From: Streptomyces sp. IMTB 2501
Lineage (GTDB): Bacteria; Actinomycetota; Actinomycetes; Streptomycetales; Streptomycetaceae
DNA: 64,000 bases
Reading direction: 5' to 3'
NCBI RefSeq assembly: GCF_001953885.1
Contig: NZ_MQUS01000002.1
Span: 248,001 to 312,000 of the forward strand
Shown here: one piece after another, positions 1 through 8,429 of the stretch
How the letters are laid out: each line of letters opens with the position of its first letter
How positions within the stretch are numbered: the first letter of the stretch is position 1
Program-made: the position numbers and the translations under genes
Notes under the pieces: generated by a model
The model's input: only the letters and a program-made list of their open reading frames with translations
The model's database searches: none
What the model was told of the DNA's origin: nothing

Positions 1-254
1 TGGACCTCCTGCACCGCACTCCGCCCGCCGTGCGCGGCGCCGCCGCCCGGGCCGCCGTCCACGCGCCGTACCGCCCGAGCGGTTCGATCGGGGTGATGGC
101 CCTCGACGACGCCGGCCGTACCCTCGGGCACCTCGTCCGCCGCCGCTCCGGCTTCCGCATGGTCACCGCCGTCTGCGCGAGCGGCGACCACCTCGTGCTC
201 GGCAGCCTCCGGGAGCCCGGCGTCGCGGTCTGCGGGCGGCCCAGCGCCCGCTGA
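1..254 (+). CDS. SMP-30/strictosidine synthase-like protein, C-terminal end (partial)
   Basis: The reading frame is already open at base 3 and ends at TGA 252-254, so only the last 83 residues are seen. They read like the last blade of a six-bladed beta-propeller of the strictosidine synthase/SMP-30 lactonase group: a hydrophobic strand ([12 protein letters not shown]), a short segment with [15 protein letters not shown], then [15 protein letters not shown], where the GSL-x-x-P pattern is typical of the last strand. The product is probably a hydrolase or lactonase. The catalytic metal ligands would lie upstream of the window, so the substrate cannot be judged. The family call rests only on this tail. 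Confidence 0.5.
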   Translation, partial: DLLHRTPPAVRGAAARAAVHAPYRPSGSIGVMALDDAGRTLGHLVRRRSGFRMVTAVCASGDHLVLGSLREPGVAVCGRPSAR

Positions 255-343
255 CCCGGCGGTAGGCTGGTGCCCGGCCGTGATCACCCGGCGGGGCAGG
301 CCGAGCACCCCCTTGGGCCCGGCCGAACAGGAGACGCAAGCGC

Positions 344-805
344 ATGACAGCTCCGGAAGCCGAGAGCCTCCGAGTCCGCCCCACGCCACCGCGGCGGTCC
401 GAGTGGCGTACCCAGGCACCGGTCGTCGCGGTGGTCGCCCTCGGCGGCGCCTTGGGCGCCTGCACCCGCTACGGCCTCACCCTCGCCTGGCCCACGCCGC
501 CCGGTGCCTTCCCCTGGGTGACCTTCTGGACCAACGTCGGCGGCTGCGCGGTGATCGGGGTCTTCATGGTGCTGATCACCGAGGTGTGGGCCGCCCACCG
601 GCTCATACGGCCCTTCTTCGGGACGGGCGTCCTCGGCGGCTTCACTACGTTCTCCACCTACGCCGTCGACATCCGCAGGCTGGTCGACGCCGGCCGCCCC
701 GGCCTCGGGCTCGGCTATCTCGCCGCGACGCTGTGCGCGGCCCTCGCCGCGGTGTGGCTCGCCTCGGTCGCCGCCCGCAGGGTGCTGATCAGGAGGCAAC
801 GATGA
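344..805 (+). CDS. crcB: Fluoride ion channel FluC/CrcB, first copy
   Basis: A 153-residue, four-TM protein of the CrcB/Fluc family, which exports fluoride across the cytoplasmic membrane as an antiparallel dimer. Family motifs are visible: [10 protein letters not shown] in TM1, the [12 protein letters not shown] segment with the conserved Asn in TM2, and [12 protein letters not shown] in TM3, which carries the Phe-box and central-Na region. An N-terminal tail of about 25 residues is longer than in minimal Flucs. The ATG at 344 follows a CAGGAG ribosome site. The stop overlaps the start of the next gene (ATGA), and a second crcB copy lies two genes on, so the two may form a heterodimer as in other Gram-positive pairs. 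Confidence 0.93.
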   Translation: MTAPEAESLRVRPTPPRRSEWRTQAPVVAVVALGGALGACTRYGLTLAWPTPPGAFPWVTFWTNVGGCAVIGVFMVLITEVWAAHRLIRPFFGTGVLGGFTTFSTYAVDIRRLVDAGRPGLGLGYLAATLCAALAAVWLASVAARRVLIRRQR

Positions 806-1182
806 CGTCACTCACCGGCCGTGCCCTCAGGCTGACCGTCTACATCGGCGAGGACGACACCTGGCACCACAAGCCCCTCTACTCCGAGATCGTGCACCGC
901 GCACACGCGGCCGGACTCGCCGGGGCGAGCGTCTTCCGGGGCATCGAGGGCTTCGGCGCCTCCTCCCGCATCCACACCTCCCGCCTGCTGTCCCTGAGCG
1001 AGGACCTGCCCGTGGCCGTCGTCGTCGTGGACACCGAGGAGCGCGTGCGGGCATTCCTGCCGCAGCTCGACGAACTCGTCGACGAAGGGCTCGTGACGCT
1101 GGAGGAGTGCGAGGTCGTCCGGTACGTGGGACGCGCGGGCGGCCCGGGGGACACCCAACCGAAGGGTAAGAAGTCGTTGTGA
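802..1182 (+). CDS. DUF190 family protein
   Basis: A 126-residue soluble protein of the DUF190 (PF02641) family. It shows the typical opening [19 protein letters not shown], the [15 protein letters not shown] segment and a C-terminal strand with [12 protein letters not shown]190 proteins resemble PII-like ferredoxin-like folds, and their role is not established. Here the gene sits between two fluoride channel genes and overlaps both (ATGA with the upstream stop, GTGA with the downstream start), so the three are almost certainly co-translated. That placement suggests an accessory or regulatory role in fluoride export. The start at 802 has a strong AGGAGG just upstream, inside the end of the first crcB. 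Confidence 0.9.
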   Translation: MTSLTGRALRLTVYIGEDDTWHHKPLYSEIVHRAHAAGLAGASVFRGIEGFGASSRIHTSRLLSLSEDLPVAVVVVDTEERVRAFLPQLDELVDEGLVTLEECEVVRYVGRAGGPGDTQPKGKKSL

Positions 1183-1553
1183 ACTGGCTGCTGGTGATCG
1201 CGGGAGCCGTGGTCGGCGCACCCCTGCGCTATCTCACCGACCGTGCCGTGCAGGCCCGTCATGACTCGGTCTTCCCCTGGGGCACCTTCGTGGTGAACGT
1301 CTCCGGCTGCCTGGTCCTCGGGCTGCTCACGGGCGCGGTATCCGCCGGGGCCGCCGGACCCCATCTGCAGCTCCTCATCGGCACGGGGCTGTGCGGCGCG
1401 CTGACGACGTATTCGACTTTTTCCTACGAGACGCTGCGGCTCACCGAGGCCGGCTCGGGCCTCTACGCTGCCGTGAACGTCGTCGCGAGCGTGCTGGCAG
1501 GGCTCGCCGCGGCCTTTGCCGGCGTCTCGCTCGCCGGAGTCCTGTGGGCCTAG
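1179..1553 (+). CDS. crcB: Fluoride ion channel FluC/CrcB, second copy
   Basis: A compact 124-residue CrcB/Fluc protein starting at a GTG that overlaps the DUF190 stop. Motifs are [12 protein letters not shown] in TM1, [15 protein letters not shown] in TM2 and [13 protein letters not shown] in TM3, the expected order for a fluoride channel subunit. Unlike the first copy it has no N-terminal tail. With its partner it probably forms a heterodimeric pore. I looked upstream of the first gene for a crcB fluoride riboswitch and found no convincing match, so control of this operon is unknown. Confidence 0.93.
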   Translation: MNWLLVIAGAVVGAPLRYLTDRAVQARHDSVFPWGTFVVNVSGCLVLGLLTGAVSAGAAGPHLQLLIGTGLCGALTTYSTFSYETLRLTEAGSGLYAAVNVVASVLAGLAAAFAGVSLAGVLWA

Positions 1554-1638
1554 CGCGGGCTCCATAGCACGGCAAAGCAAGGGCACAGCAAGTACTGTCC
1601 ACAACACTGTCGACCCATACCCCCCAGAACTGGATCCC

Positions 1639-2475
1639 ATGAGCGCCATCTCCGTCGGTCAGGCCGTCGTCCTCGGAGTCGTCGAGGGGGTGACCGAGTT
1701 CCTTCCGGTGTCGTCCACCGGTCACCTGAAGATCACCGAGGGACTCATGAACATCCCGGTCGACGACAGGTCCGTCGTCGGCTTCTCTGCCGTCATCCAG
1801 GTCGGTGCCATCGCCGCCGTGCTCGTGTACTTCTTCAAGGACATCAAGCGGATCGTCTCCGCCTGGTTCCGCGGTCTGGTCAATCGCGAGGAGCGCTACC
1901 ACCACGACTACAAGTTCGCCTGGTGGGTGATCGCCGCCACCATCCCGATCGTCATCGTGGGTCTGGCCGCCAAGCCGCTGATCGACGGCGCGCTCGGCTC
2001 CCTGTGGGTGGTGGCCGGCTCGCTGATCGTCGGCTCCGGTGTGATGTGGGCGGCCGACCAGATGGGCCGGCACAAGCGCGGCGAGGACGACACCTCGTTC
2101 CAGGACGCGATGTGGGTCGGCTGCTCCCAGATCCTCGCCCTGCTCTTCCCCGGCTTCTCCCGCTCGGGCGCCACCATGTCCACCGCCCTCATCCGGGACC
2201 TGGACCGTGTCGCCGCCACCCGCCTGTCGTTCTTCCTCGGCATCCCGGCCCTGACCGGCGCGGGCATCTACGAGCTGAAGGACGCCCTCGGCGCGGGCGT
2301 GGGCGCCGCCCCGCTGGCCGTCGGCACCATCGTCTCCTTCGTGGTCGCCTACGCCTCCATCGCCTGGCTGCTGAAGTTCGTCGCCAAGCACTCCTTCAAC
2401 GCCTTCGTGATCTACCGCGTCATCATCGGCGTGGGCCTGCTCGGCCTGCTTGCCACCGGCGTGCTCAGCGCCTGA
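1639..2475 (+). CDS. uppP: Undecaprenyl-diphosphatase UppP (BacA family)
   Basis: A 278-residue polytopic membrane protein that dephosphorylates undecaprenyl diphosphate to recycle the lipid carrier for peptidoglycan; overexpression gives bacitracin resistance in other bacteria. Both signatures are intact: VEGVTEFLPVSSTGH, with E16, E20 and H29, and PGFSRSGATMS, with R175. The length matches the family. The ATG at 1639 begins MSAISVGQ, and the preceding 80 bases have no other plausible start in frame with a ribosome site. The gene stands alone and ends just before a strong hairpin terminator. Confidence 0.95.
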   Translation: MSAISVGQAVVLGVVEGVTEFLPVSSTGHLKITEGLMNIPVDDRSVVGFSAVIQVGAIAAVLVYFFKDIKRIVSAWFRGLVNREERYHHDYKFAWWVIAATIPIVIVGLAAKPLIDGALGSLWVVAGSLIVGSGVMWAADQMGRHKRGEDDTSFQDAMWVGCSQILALLFPGFSRSGATMSTALIRDLDRVAATRLSFFLGIPALTGAGIYELKDALGAGVGAAPLAVGTIVSFVVAYASIAWLLKFVAKHSFNAFVIYRVIIGVGLLGLLATGVLSA

Positions 2476-2493
2476 CCGACCCTCCTGATCACC

Positions 2494-2534
2494 CACGGGG
2501 TGCGGATGCCTGCATTCAGGCGCCGCACCCCGTG
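2494..2534 (+). terminator. Intrinsic terminator-like hairpin after uppP
   Basis: A perfect 12-bp inverted repeat (cacggggtgcgg, 2494-2505, and ccgcaccccgtg, 2523-2534) begins 19 bases after the uppP stop. The 17-base loop holds a smaller nested stem (gcctg/caggc). No U tract follows, which is usual for Streptomyces terminators. Confidence 0.8.
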
Positions 2535-2555
2535 AATGTTTCCTTACGGGGTGTC

Positions 2556-2585
2556 TTGACAGTTCCTTGACGCAACCCGCAGGAT
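2556..2585 (+). promoter_or_regulatory. Probable sigma-70-type promoter of the Asn-catabolism block
   Basis: TTGACA (2556-2561) is followed after 18 bases by CAGGAT (2580-2585), just ahead of the GTG start of the GntR gene at 2593. The transcript would start at or next to the start codon, so it may be leaderless. A direct repeat cttgac occurs at 2555 and 2566, which could also serve an autoregulator. Confidence 0.45.
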
Positions 2586-2592
2586 CGCTCCC

Positions 2593-3327
2593 GTGAACCT
2601 GTCAGACAGCCAGACAGGTGGTCAGGGCCCCCGGCGTGTGAGCGCCATGGAAGCGGTCCTCGGCCACCTTCGCGGCGCCATCGAACGCGGCGAGTACGCC
2701 ATAGGCGACAAGCTCCCCTCCGAGGCCGAGCTGTGCCGCACCCTTGAGGTGTCCCGGCCCATGCTGCGCGAGGCGCTGCGCGCGCTGCAGACGATGGGCC
2801 TCACGGTCTCCCGGACCGGCAAAGGCACCTTCGTCGTCGCGAACGCCGTCGAGGACCCCACCTTCGGCGACTACGCGGCCAGCGACCTGCTTGAGGTGCG
2901 CCGGCACATCGAGGTCCCGGTCGCCGGGTACGCGGCCGCGCGCCGCACCCCGGAGAACCTGGACCACCTGGCCCATCTGCTCGACCGCATGGAGCGGGAG
3001 ACGGACACCACGGCCTGGGTCGCGATGGACACCCTGTTCCACCTCGCGATCGCCGAAGCCGCCCAGAACCCGGTCTTCCGCCGGGTCATCGAGGAGATCC
3101 GCGACGCACTGGCGCGTCAGTCGGCCTTCCTCAACGAGCTGGGCGGGCGCCGCGAGCAGTCCAACCGCGAGCACCGGGCGATCGTCGAGGCGCTGGTCGA
3201 CGGTTCCGAACACGACGCGGTGGAGGCCATGAGCCACCACCTGGACCGCGTCGAGACGACCCTCACCGACATCGTGCGTCCCCAGCGGACGGACGACCTC
3301 CCCACGGAAGGCGGACCCGAGGCGTGA
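2593..3327 (+). CDS. FadR/GntR-family transcriptional regulator
   Basis: A 244-residue GntR regulator with an N-terminal winged helix (about residues 18-85; [18 protein letters not shown] then [14 protein letters not shown] and the wing [10 protein letters not shown]) and a C-terminal all-helical FCD effector domain (about 100-225) of the FadR subfamily. FCD domains usually bind carboxylic acids through a metal site; [15 protein letters not shown] carries one conserved His of that kind. The stop overlaps the GTG of the permease gene by four bases. Context argues that it senses Asn, Asp or a related acid and controls the downstream catabolic genes. A start at the ATG at 2649 would also leave the DNA-binding domain whole. 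Confidence 0.85.
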   Translation: MNLSDSQTGGQGPRRVSAMEAVLGHLRGAIERGEYAIGDKLPSEAELCRTLEVSRPMLREALRALQTMGLTVSRTGKGTFVVANAVEDPTFGDYAASDLLEVRRHIEVPVAGYAAARRTPENLDHLAHLLDRMERETDTTAWVAMDTLFHLAIAEAAQNPVFRRVIEEIRDALARQSAFLNELGGRREQSNREHRAIVEALVDGSEHDAVEAMSHHLDRVETTLTDIVRPQRTDDLPTEGGPEA

Positions 3328-4763
3328 GCGAACAGCACCTCAAAGACGAGACGCGCCCCTCGGCCGGCCATGTCGACGCCGGAGACGCCGGCTACAGCAA
3401 AGGCCTGAAGCACCGGCACGTCAACATGATCGCCATCGGCGGAGCCATCGGCACCGGCCTGTTCCTCGGCGCGGGCGGCCGGCTCGCCGACGCCGGGCCC
3501 TCCCTGTTCATCGCGTACGCCGTCTGCGGCGTCTTCGCGTTCCTGGTCGTGCGCGCCCTCGGCGAGCTCGTCCTGTACCGCCCCTCCTCCGGCGCCTTCG
3601 TGTCCTACGCGCGGGAGTTCCTGGGGGAGAAGGGCGCCTACACCGCGGGCTGGATGTACTTCCTGAACTGGGCGACCACCGGTATCGCCGACATCACCGC
3701 GGTCGCCACCTACACCCACTACTGGGGCATGTTCTCCGACATCCCGCAGTGGGTGATCGCGCTCATCGCCCTGGCCGTCGTCCTGACCGTGAACCTGATC
3801 TCGGTCAAGATCTTCGGCGAACTGGAGTTCTGGTTCGCGATCGTCAAGGTCAGCGCGCTCGTGGTCTTCATGTGCATCGGCATCTTCCTGCTGGTCACCC
3901 AGCACCCGGTCGACGGCCACCACCCCGGCCCGTCCCTGATCACCGACAACGGCGGCGTCTTCCCCAACGGCCTGCTGCCGATGCTGCTGATCATCCAGGG
4001 TGTCGTCTTCGCCTACGCCTCCGTCGAACTCGTCGGCGTCGCCGCCGGTGAGACCGAGAACCCCGAGAAGATCATGCCGAAGGCGATCAACTCGATCATG
4101 TGGCGCGTGGGCCTGTTCTACGTCGGCTCCGTCGTCCTGCTCTCGATGCTGCTGCCCTGGAACCAGTACCGGGCCGGTGAGAGCCCCTTCGTGACCGTCC
4201 TGTCGCACATCGGTGTCCCGGCGGCCGGCGGCGTGATGAACCTGGTCGTGCTCACCGCCGCCATGTCCTCGCTCAACTCCGGCCTGTACTCCACCGGCCG
4301 CATCCTGCGCTCCATGGCCATGAGCGGCTCGGCGCCCAAGTTCACCGCGCGGATGAGCCGCAGCCAGGTCCCGTACGGCGGAATCCTGCTCACCAGCGGT
4401 ATCTGTGTCCTCGGCGTGGGCCTCAACTACGTCGTCCCCGCCGACGCGTTCGAGATCGTCCTCAACTTCGCGGCGATCGGCATCCTCGCGACCTGGGGCA
4501 TGATCATGATCTGTCACCTGCTCTTCTGGCGGAAGACCCAGCGGAGCGAACTGACCCGGCCGGCCTACCGGTTGCCGGGCTCCCCCTGGACCGAACTCGT
4601 GACGCTGGCGTTCCTCGCCTCCGTCCTGGTCCTCATGTACGCCGACGGCGGCGCCGGACGCACCACCGTGCTCTGTCTGCCGCTGATCGTCGCAGCGCTG
4701 GTCGCGGGCTGGTACGCCATCCGCGCCCGCATATCCCGCACGTCCACCGGCGCCGACGCGTGA
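3324..4763 (+). CDS. ansP: Amino-acid permease, probable L-asparagine permease AnsP
   Basis: A 479-residue APC-superfamily transporter with about 12 TM segments. The first TM region has [17 protein letters not shown], the amino-acid permease signature, followed by [20 protein letters not shown] and the AnsP-like segment [18 protein letters not shown]. It closely resembles actinobacterial AnsP/GabP-type proton symporters. The GTG start overlaps the regulator stop, and asparaginase, aspartase and glutaminase genes follow, so asparagine uptake is the best substrate guess. Specificity cannot be read from sequence alone; other neutral amino acids or GABA remain possible. Confidence 0.85.
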   Translation: MSEQHLKDETRPSAGHVDAGDAGYSKGLKHRHVNMIAIGGAIGTGLFLGAGGRLADAGPSLFIAYAVCGVFAFLVVRALGELVLYRPSSGAFVSYAREFLGEKGAYTAGWMYFLNWATTGIADITAVATYTHYWGMFSDIPQWVIALIALAVVLTVNLISVKIFGELEFWFAIVKVSALVVFMCIGIFLLVTQHPVDGHHPGPSLITDNGGVFPNGLLPMLLIIQGVVFAYASVELVGVAAGETENPEKIMPKAINSIMWRVGLFYVGSVVLLSMLLPWNQYRAGESPFVTVLSHIGVPAAGGVMNLVVLTAAMSSLNSGLYSTGRILRSMAMSGSAPKFTARMSRSQVPYGGILLTSGICVLGVGLNYVVPADAFEIVLNFAAIGILATWGMIMICHLLFWRKTQRSELTRPAYRLPGSPWTELVTLAFLASVLVLMYADGGAGRTTVLCLPLIVAALVAGWYAIRARISRTSTGADA

Positions 4764-4800
4764 CCCGCGTACCGGCCGACCCCGACTCACGATTCAGGCA

Positions 4801-5820
4801 GTGATGTACAGCAGTTTCCCCGCCGACGCCCCCGTCGTCCGCGAACCCCTCCACGCCCCCGTCGCCCACCTCGTCCGCGGCGGGGTCGTCGAGGGCATCC
4901 ACTACGGCTCCGTCGTCGTCCTCGGCGCCGACGGCCGGGTGGAGTTCCAGCTCGGCGACATCGAGGCCGCCTTCTACCCGCGCTCGGCCGTCAAGCCCCT
5001 CCAGGCCGTGGCCATGCTGCGGGCCGGGCTGCCGCTCGACGGCGCGCTGCTGTCGCTGGCCGCCGCGAGCCACTCCGGCGAGGAACGCCACCTCGCCGGC
5101 ACCCGGCGCATCCTCGAACTCGCCGGGCTCACCGAGGACGATCTGCGCAACGTCCCCGACATGCCGTTCGACCCGGTCGTCCGGGACGCCTGGGTGCGCG
5201 AGGGCCGCCTGCCCTCCCGGCTCGCCCAGAACTGTTCCGGCAAGCACGCGGCCATGCTGTGGACCGCCCAGCTCAACGGCTGGTCCCTCACCGACTACCT
5301 CGACCCCGAGCACCCGCTGCAGCAGGCGATCCAGGAGATCGTCGAGGACCTGACCGGCCAGCGGGTCGCCCGCGTCACCGTAGACGGCTGCGGCGCGCCG
5401 CTGTTCTCCATCTCCCTGCACGGCCTGGCCCGCGCCCTGTCCCGGGTCACCTCGGCCGCCCCCGGCACCCCCGAGGCCCAGGTCGCCGACGCGATGCGCG
5501 AGCACGCCGACATGGCCTCCGGCACGGGGCGGGATGTCGCCGCACTGATGCGGGCCGTGCCGGGGCTGCTCGCCAAGGACGGGTTCGAGGGCGTTCAGGT
5601 CGCCGCGCTGCCTGATGGCCGAGCCATCGCCGTGAAGATAGCCGACGGGGCGAACCGCGCCCGTGTCCCGGTGGCGGCGGCCGCGCTCGCTCGCGCGGGC
5701 GTCGACCCGGAGCTGCTCACCGAGTTCGCGGGAGAGCCGCTGTTGGGCGGTGGGGAGCCGGTGGGGTGCGTACGGGCAGTGCGTGCGCTGGATCCGGTTC
5801 CGTTCACTGCCTGCGCGTAG
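4801..5820 (+). CDS. L-asparaginase (asparaginase II family, PF06089)
   Basis: A 339-residue asparaginase of the PF06089 family (the thermolabile Rhizobium etli type, unrelated to E. coli AnsB), which hydrolyses Asn to Asp and ammonia in the cytoplasm. Conserved blocks are VRGGVVEGIHYGSVVV near the N terminus, YPRSAVKPLQAVAML, AASHSGEERHL and NCSGKHAAML; the two Ser-Lys pairs in SAVK and SGK are the hallmark of the family. The start is GTG 4801 or ATG 4804, next to each other. Its Asp product is the substrate of the aspartase encoded 60 bases downstream. Confidence 0.92.
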   Translation: MMYSSFPADAPVVREPLHAPVAHLVRGGVVEGIHYGSVVVLGADGRVEFQLGDIEAAFYPRSAVKPLQAVAMLRAGLPLDGALLSLAAASHSGEERHLAGTRRILELAGLTEDDLRNVPDMPFDPVVRDAWVREGRLPSRLAQNCSGKHAAMLWTAQLNGWSLTDYLDPEHPLQQAIQEIVEDLTGQRVARVTVDGCGAPLFSISLHGLARALSRVTSAAPGTPEAQVADAMREHADMASGTGRDVAALMRAVPGLLAKDGFEGVQVAALPDGRAIAVKIADGANRARVPVAAAALARAGVDPELLTEFAGEPLLGGGEPVGCVRAVRALDPVPFTACA

Positions 5821-5880
5821 AAGCGCCGAGTTCCGCGCCCCTTTTACTCTCAACCCCCTCAGAAAGTGGACCGTACCCTC

Positions 5881-7293
5881 ATGACCGTCGCCACCACCCG
5901 CAGCGAACACGACCTGCTCGGTGACCGTGACATACCCGCCGACGCCTACTGGGGTGTGCACACCCTGCGCGCGACGGAGAACTTTCCCATCACCGGCACG
6001 CCGATCTCCACGTACCCGCATCTGATCGACGCCCTGGCCGCCGTCAAGGAGGCCGCCGCGCTCGCCAACGCGGAACTCGGGCTGCTGGCCTCCGAGAAGG
6101 CGGACGCGATCGTGGCCGCCTGCCGCGAGATACGCACCGGCAAGCTGCACGACCAGTTCGTCGTCGACGTCATCCAGGGCGGCGCCGGCACGTCCACCAA
6201 CATGAACGCCAACGAGGTCGTGGCCAACCGCGCGCTGGAACTCCTCGGTCACGAGAAGGGGCAGTACACGTATCTGCACCCCAACGAGGACGTCAATCTG
6301 GGCCAGTCGACCAACGACGTCTACCCGACCGCCGTCAAGATCGCGACGGTCTTCGCGGTGCGTGGACTGCTCAAGGCGATGGCTGTACTGCAGGACTCGT
6401 TCGCCCGTAAGGCCGTCGAGTTCCGTGACGTGCTCAAGATGGGCCGTACCCAGCTGCAGGACGCCGTCCCGATGACGCTGGGCCAGGAGTTCTCCGCCTA
6501 TGCCGTCATGATCGAGGAGGACCGCAGCCGTCTCGCCGAGGCCGTCGAGCTGATCCATGAGATCAACCTGGGTGCCACGGCGATCGGTACGGGGCTCAAT
6601 GCCCCCGCCGGATACGCCGAGGCCGCTCGCCGGCACCTGTCCGCGATCACCGGGCTGCCGCTGGTCACCGCCGCCAACCTGGTCGAGGCCACCCAGGACT
6701 GCGGTGCCTTCGTCCAGATGTCGGGTGTGCTCAAGCGGATCGCGGTCAAGCTCTCCAAGAGCTGCAACGACCTCAGGCTGCTGTCCTCCGGTCCGCGCGC
6801 GGGCCTCGGCGAGATCAACCTGCCGCCGGTGCAGGCCGGTTCGTCCATCATGCCGGGCAAGGTCAACCCGGTGATCCCCGAGGTGGTCAACCAGGTCGCC
6901 TTCGAGGTGATCGGCAACGACGTGGCCATCACCATGGCCGCCGAGGCCGGACAGCTCCAGCTCAACGCCTTCGAGCCGATCATCCTGCACTCCCTGTCGG
7001 AGAGCATCACGCACCTGCGGAGCGCCTGCCTCACGCTGGCCGAGCGGTGCGTCGACGGCATCACCGCCAACACCGAGCGGCTGCGCGCCACCGTGGAGAA
7101 CTCCATCGGCCTGGTCACCGCCCTCAACCCGCACATCGGCTACACGGCCGCGACCGACATCGCCAAGGAGGCCCTCGTCACGGGCCGCGGAGTGGCCGAA
7201 CTGGTGCTGGAGAAGGGCCTGCTGCCCGCCGAGCGACTCGCCGAGCTGCTGCGCCCCGAGGTCCTCGCGGGCAGTGCGGCACCGGCCGCCTGA
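5881..7293 (+). CDS. aspA: Aspartate ammonia-lyase (aspartase)
   Basis: A 470-residue member of the fumarase/aspartase superfamily, converting L-aspartate to fumarate and ammonia. The signature loop GSSIMPGKVNPV (G320, S321, S322) holds the catalytic Ser, and GQSTNDVYPTA and GRTQLQDAVPMTLGQE are the other two superfamily signatures. The opening DLLGDRDIPADAYWGVHT matches AspA rather than fumarase C. The length is close to E. coli AspA (478). An in-frame GTG at 5866 gives five more residues; ATG 5881 is preferred because the aligned N terminus begins there. It acts directly after asparaginase in the same gene run. Confidence 0.93.
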   Translation: MTVATTRSEHDLLGDRDIPADAYWGVHTLRATENFPITGTPISTYPHLIDALAAVKEAAALANAELGLLASEKADAIVAACREIRTGKLHDQFVVDVIQGGAGTSTNMNANEVVANRALELLGHEKGQYTYLHPNEDVNLGQSTNDVYPTAVKIATVFAVRGLLKAMAVLQDSFARKAVEFRDVLKMGRTQLQDAVPMTLGQEFSAYAVMIEEDRSRLAEAVELIHEINLGATAIGTGLNAPAGYAEAARRHLSAITGLPLVTAANLVEATQDCGAFVQMSGVLKRIAVKLSKSCNDLRLLSSGPRAGLGEINLPPVQAGSSIMPGKVNPVIPEVVNQVAFEVIGNDVAITMAAEAGQLQLNAFEPIILHSLSESITHLRSACLTLAERCVDGITANTERLRATVENSIGLVTALNPHIGYTAATDIAKEALVTGRGVAELVLEKGLLPAERLAELLRPEVLAGSAAPAA

Positions 7294-7352
7294 CCTGCGG
7301 TGACGCACACCCGATTACGTTCCTGGACCGGCCGGGAGGCACAATAGTGATC

Positions 7353-8282
7353 ATGACAACGACGTCGTCCCTCACCTTTCTGCCGGTCCTGGAGCGCATC
7401 GCCGAGGAGATGGAGCGCACACCCGGCCGCGGCCGGGCCGCCGACTACATCCCGGCCCTCGCCGCCCGCGACCCCCGCCGGTTCGGCATGGCCGTGGCCG
7501 AGCTGGACGGCACGGTGTACGGGGTGGGGGACTGGCGCGAGCCGTTCTCCGCGCAGTCCATCACCAAGGTCTTCACACTCGCCCTGGATCTGGCTCGCGA
7601 GGGCGACGAACTCTGGGAGCACGTGGGCCGCGAGCCATCCGGCAACCCCTTCAACTCCCTGGTCCAGCTGGAGTACGAGAACGGCATCCCGCGGAATCCC
7701 TTCATCAACGCGGGTGCCCTCGTCGTCACCGACCGTCTCCAGACCCGTACCGGAGACGCCGCCGGCGAGCTGCTGGACTTCCTGCGCGCCGAGAGCGGCA
7801 ACGCCGCCCTGGACTTCGACCTGGACGTCGCCGCCTCCGAGACCGCGCACGGAGACCGCAACGCCGCCCTCGCCCATTTCATGGCGTCCTACGGCAACAT
7901 CGACAACGACGTGCCGGCCCTGCTCGACCAGTACTTCCGGCAGTGCTCCGTCACCGCGTCCTGCGCCGACCTGGCCCTCGCCACCGGCTTCCTCGCCCGG
8001 CACGGCATCCGCGCCGACGGCGGCCGGCTGCTCACCCGCAGCCAGGCCAAGCAGGTCAACGCGGTGATGCTGACCTGCGGGACGTACGACGCGGCCGGGG
8101 ACTTCGCCTACCGCGTGGGACTGCCCGGCAAGAGCGGGGTCGGCGGCGGGATCATCGCGGTCGTACCGGGCCGGTGCACGCTGTGCGTGTGGAGCCCGGG
8201 CCTGGACGAACGCGGCAACTCGGTGGCGGGGGTGGCGGCGCTGGACCGCTTCACGACACTGACGGGCTTGTCGGTCTTCTGA
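7353..8282 (+). CDS. glsA: Glutaminase A
   Basis: A 309-residue glutaminase of the serine-dependent beta-lactamase-like fold, deamidating Gln to Glu. The catalytic Ser-x-x-Lys is S69-I-T-K72 in FSAQSITKVF; NPFINAGALVV, the later MLTCGTYDAAGDFAYRVG and the SGVGGGI loop are also conserved. The length fits GlsA1/YbaS. The start is ATG 7353 in gtgatcatg; GTG 7347 in the same frame is an alternative. It lies 59 bases after aspA, so it may share the transcript or have a promoter of its own, and it completes an amide-nitrogen scavenging set. Confidence 0.95.
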   Translation: MTTTSSLTFLPVLERIAEEMERTPGRGRAADYIPALAARDPRRFGMAVAELDGTVYGVGDWREPFSAQSITKVFTLALDLAREGDELWEHVGREPSGNPFNSLVQLEYENGIPRNPFINAGALVVTDRLQTRTGDAAGELLDFLRAESGNAALDFDLDVAASETAHGDRNAALAHFMASYGNIDNDVPALLDQYFRQCSVTASCADLALATGFLARHGIRADGGRLLTRSQAKQVNAVMLTCGTYDAAGDFAYRVGLPGKSGVGGGIIAVVPGRCTLCVWSPGLDERGNSVAGVAALDRFTTLTGLSVF

Positions 8283-8429
8283 GGGCACTTTCCAGCACAC
8301 GGCGGGGCAACCAGCCGCACCCGCAGCCGGCGACGCATCATGACCCACGCCCCCTGCGGTCACATCTCGGCCCCCGCCCGGAGGGCTGCGCGTCGCTTTC
8401 CGGCCACCCGGCGTTGACACGCTGAGCCA

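Noticed and set aside
255..343. Possible fluoride riboswitch in front of the first crcB gene
   Set aside because: The region is short and GC-rich, and I could not match the conserved GGxGAUGG core or the CUGAUG signature of the crcB motif.
163..811. Long minus-strand open frames over the first crcB gene
   Set aside because: Their translations are Arg/Pro/Gly-rich, typical of high-GC shadow frames, and the plus-strand channel is clearly real.
4633..7308. An 891-residue minus-strand open frame opposite asparaginase and aspA
   Set aside because: Low-complexity Gly/Asp/Leu-rich translation with no domain; it is the antisense shadow of well-conserved enzymes.
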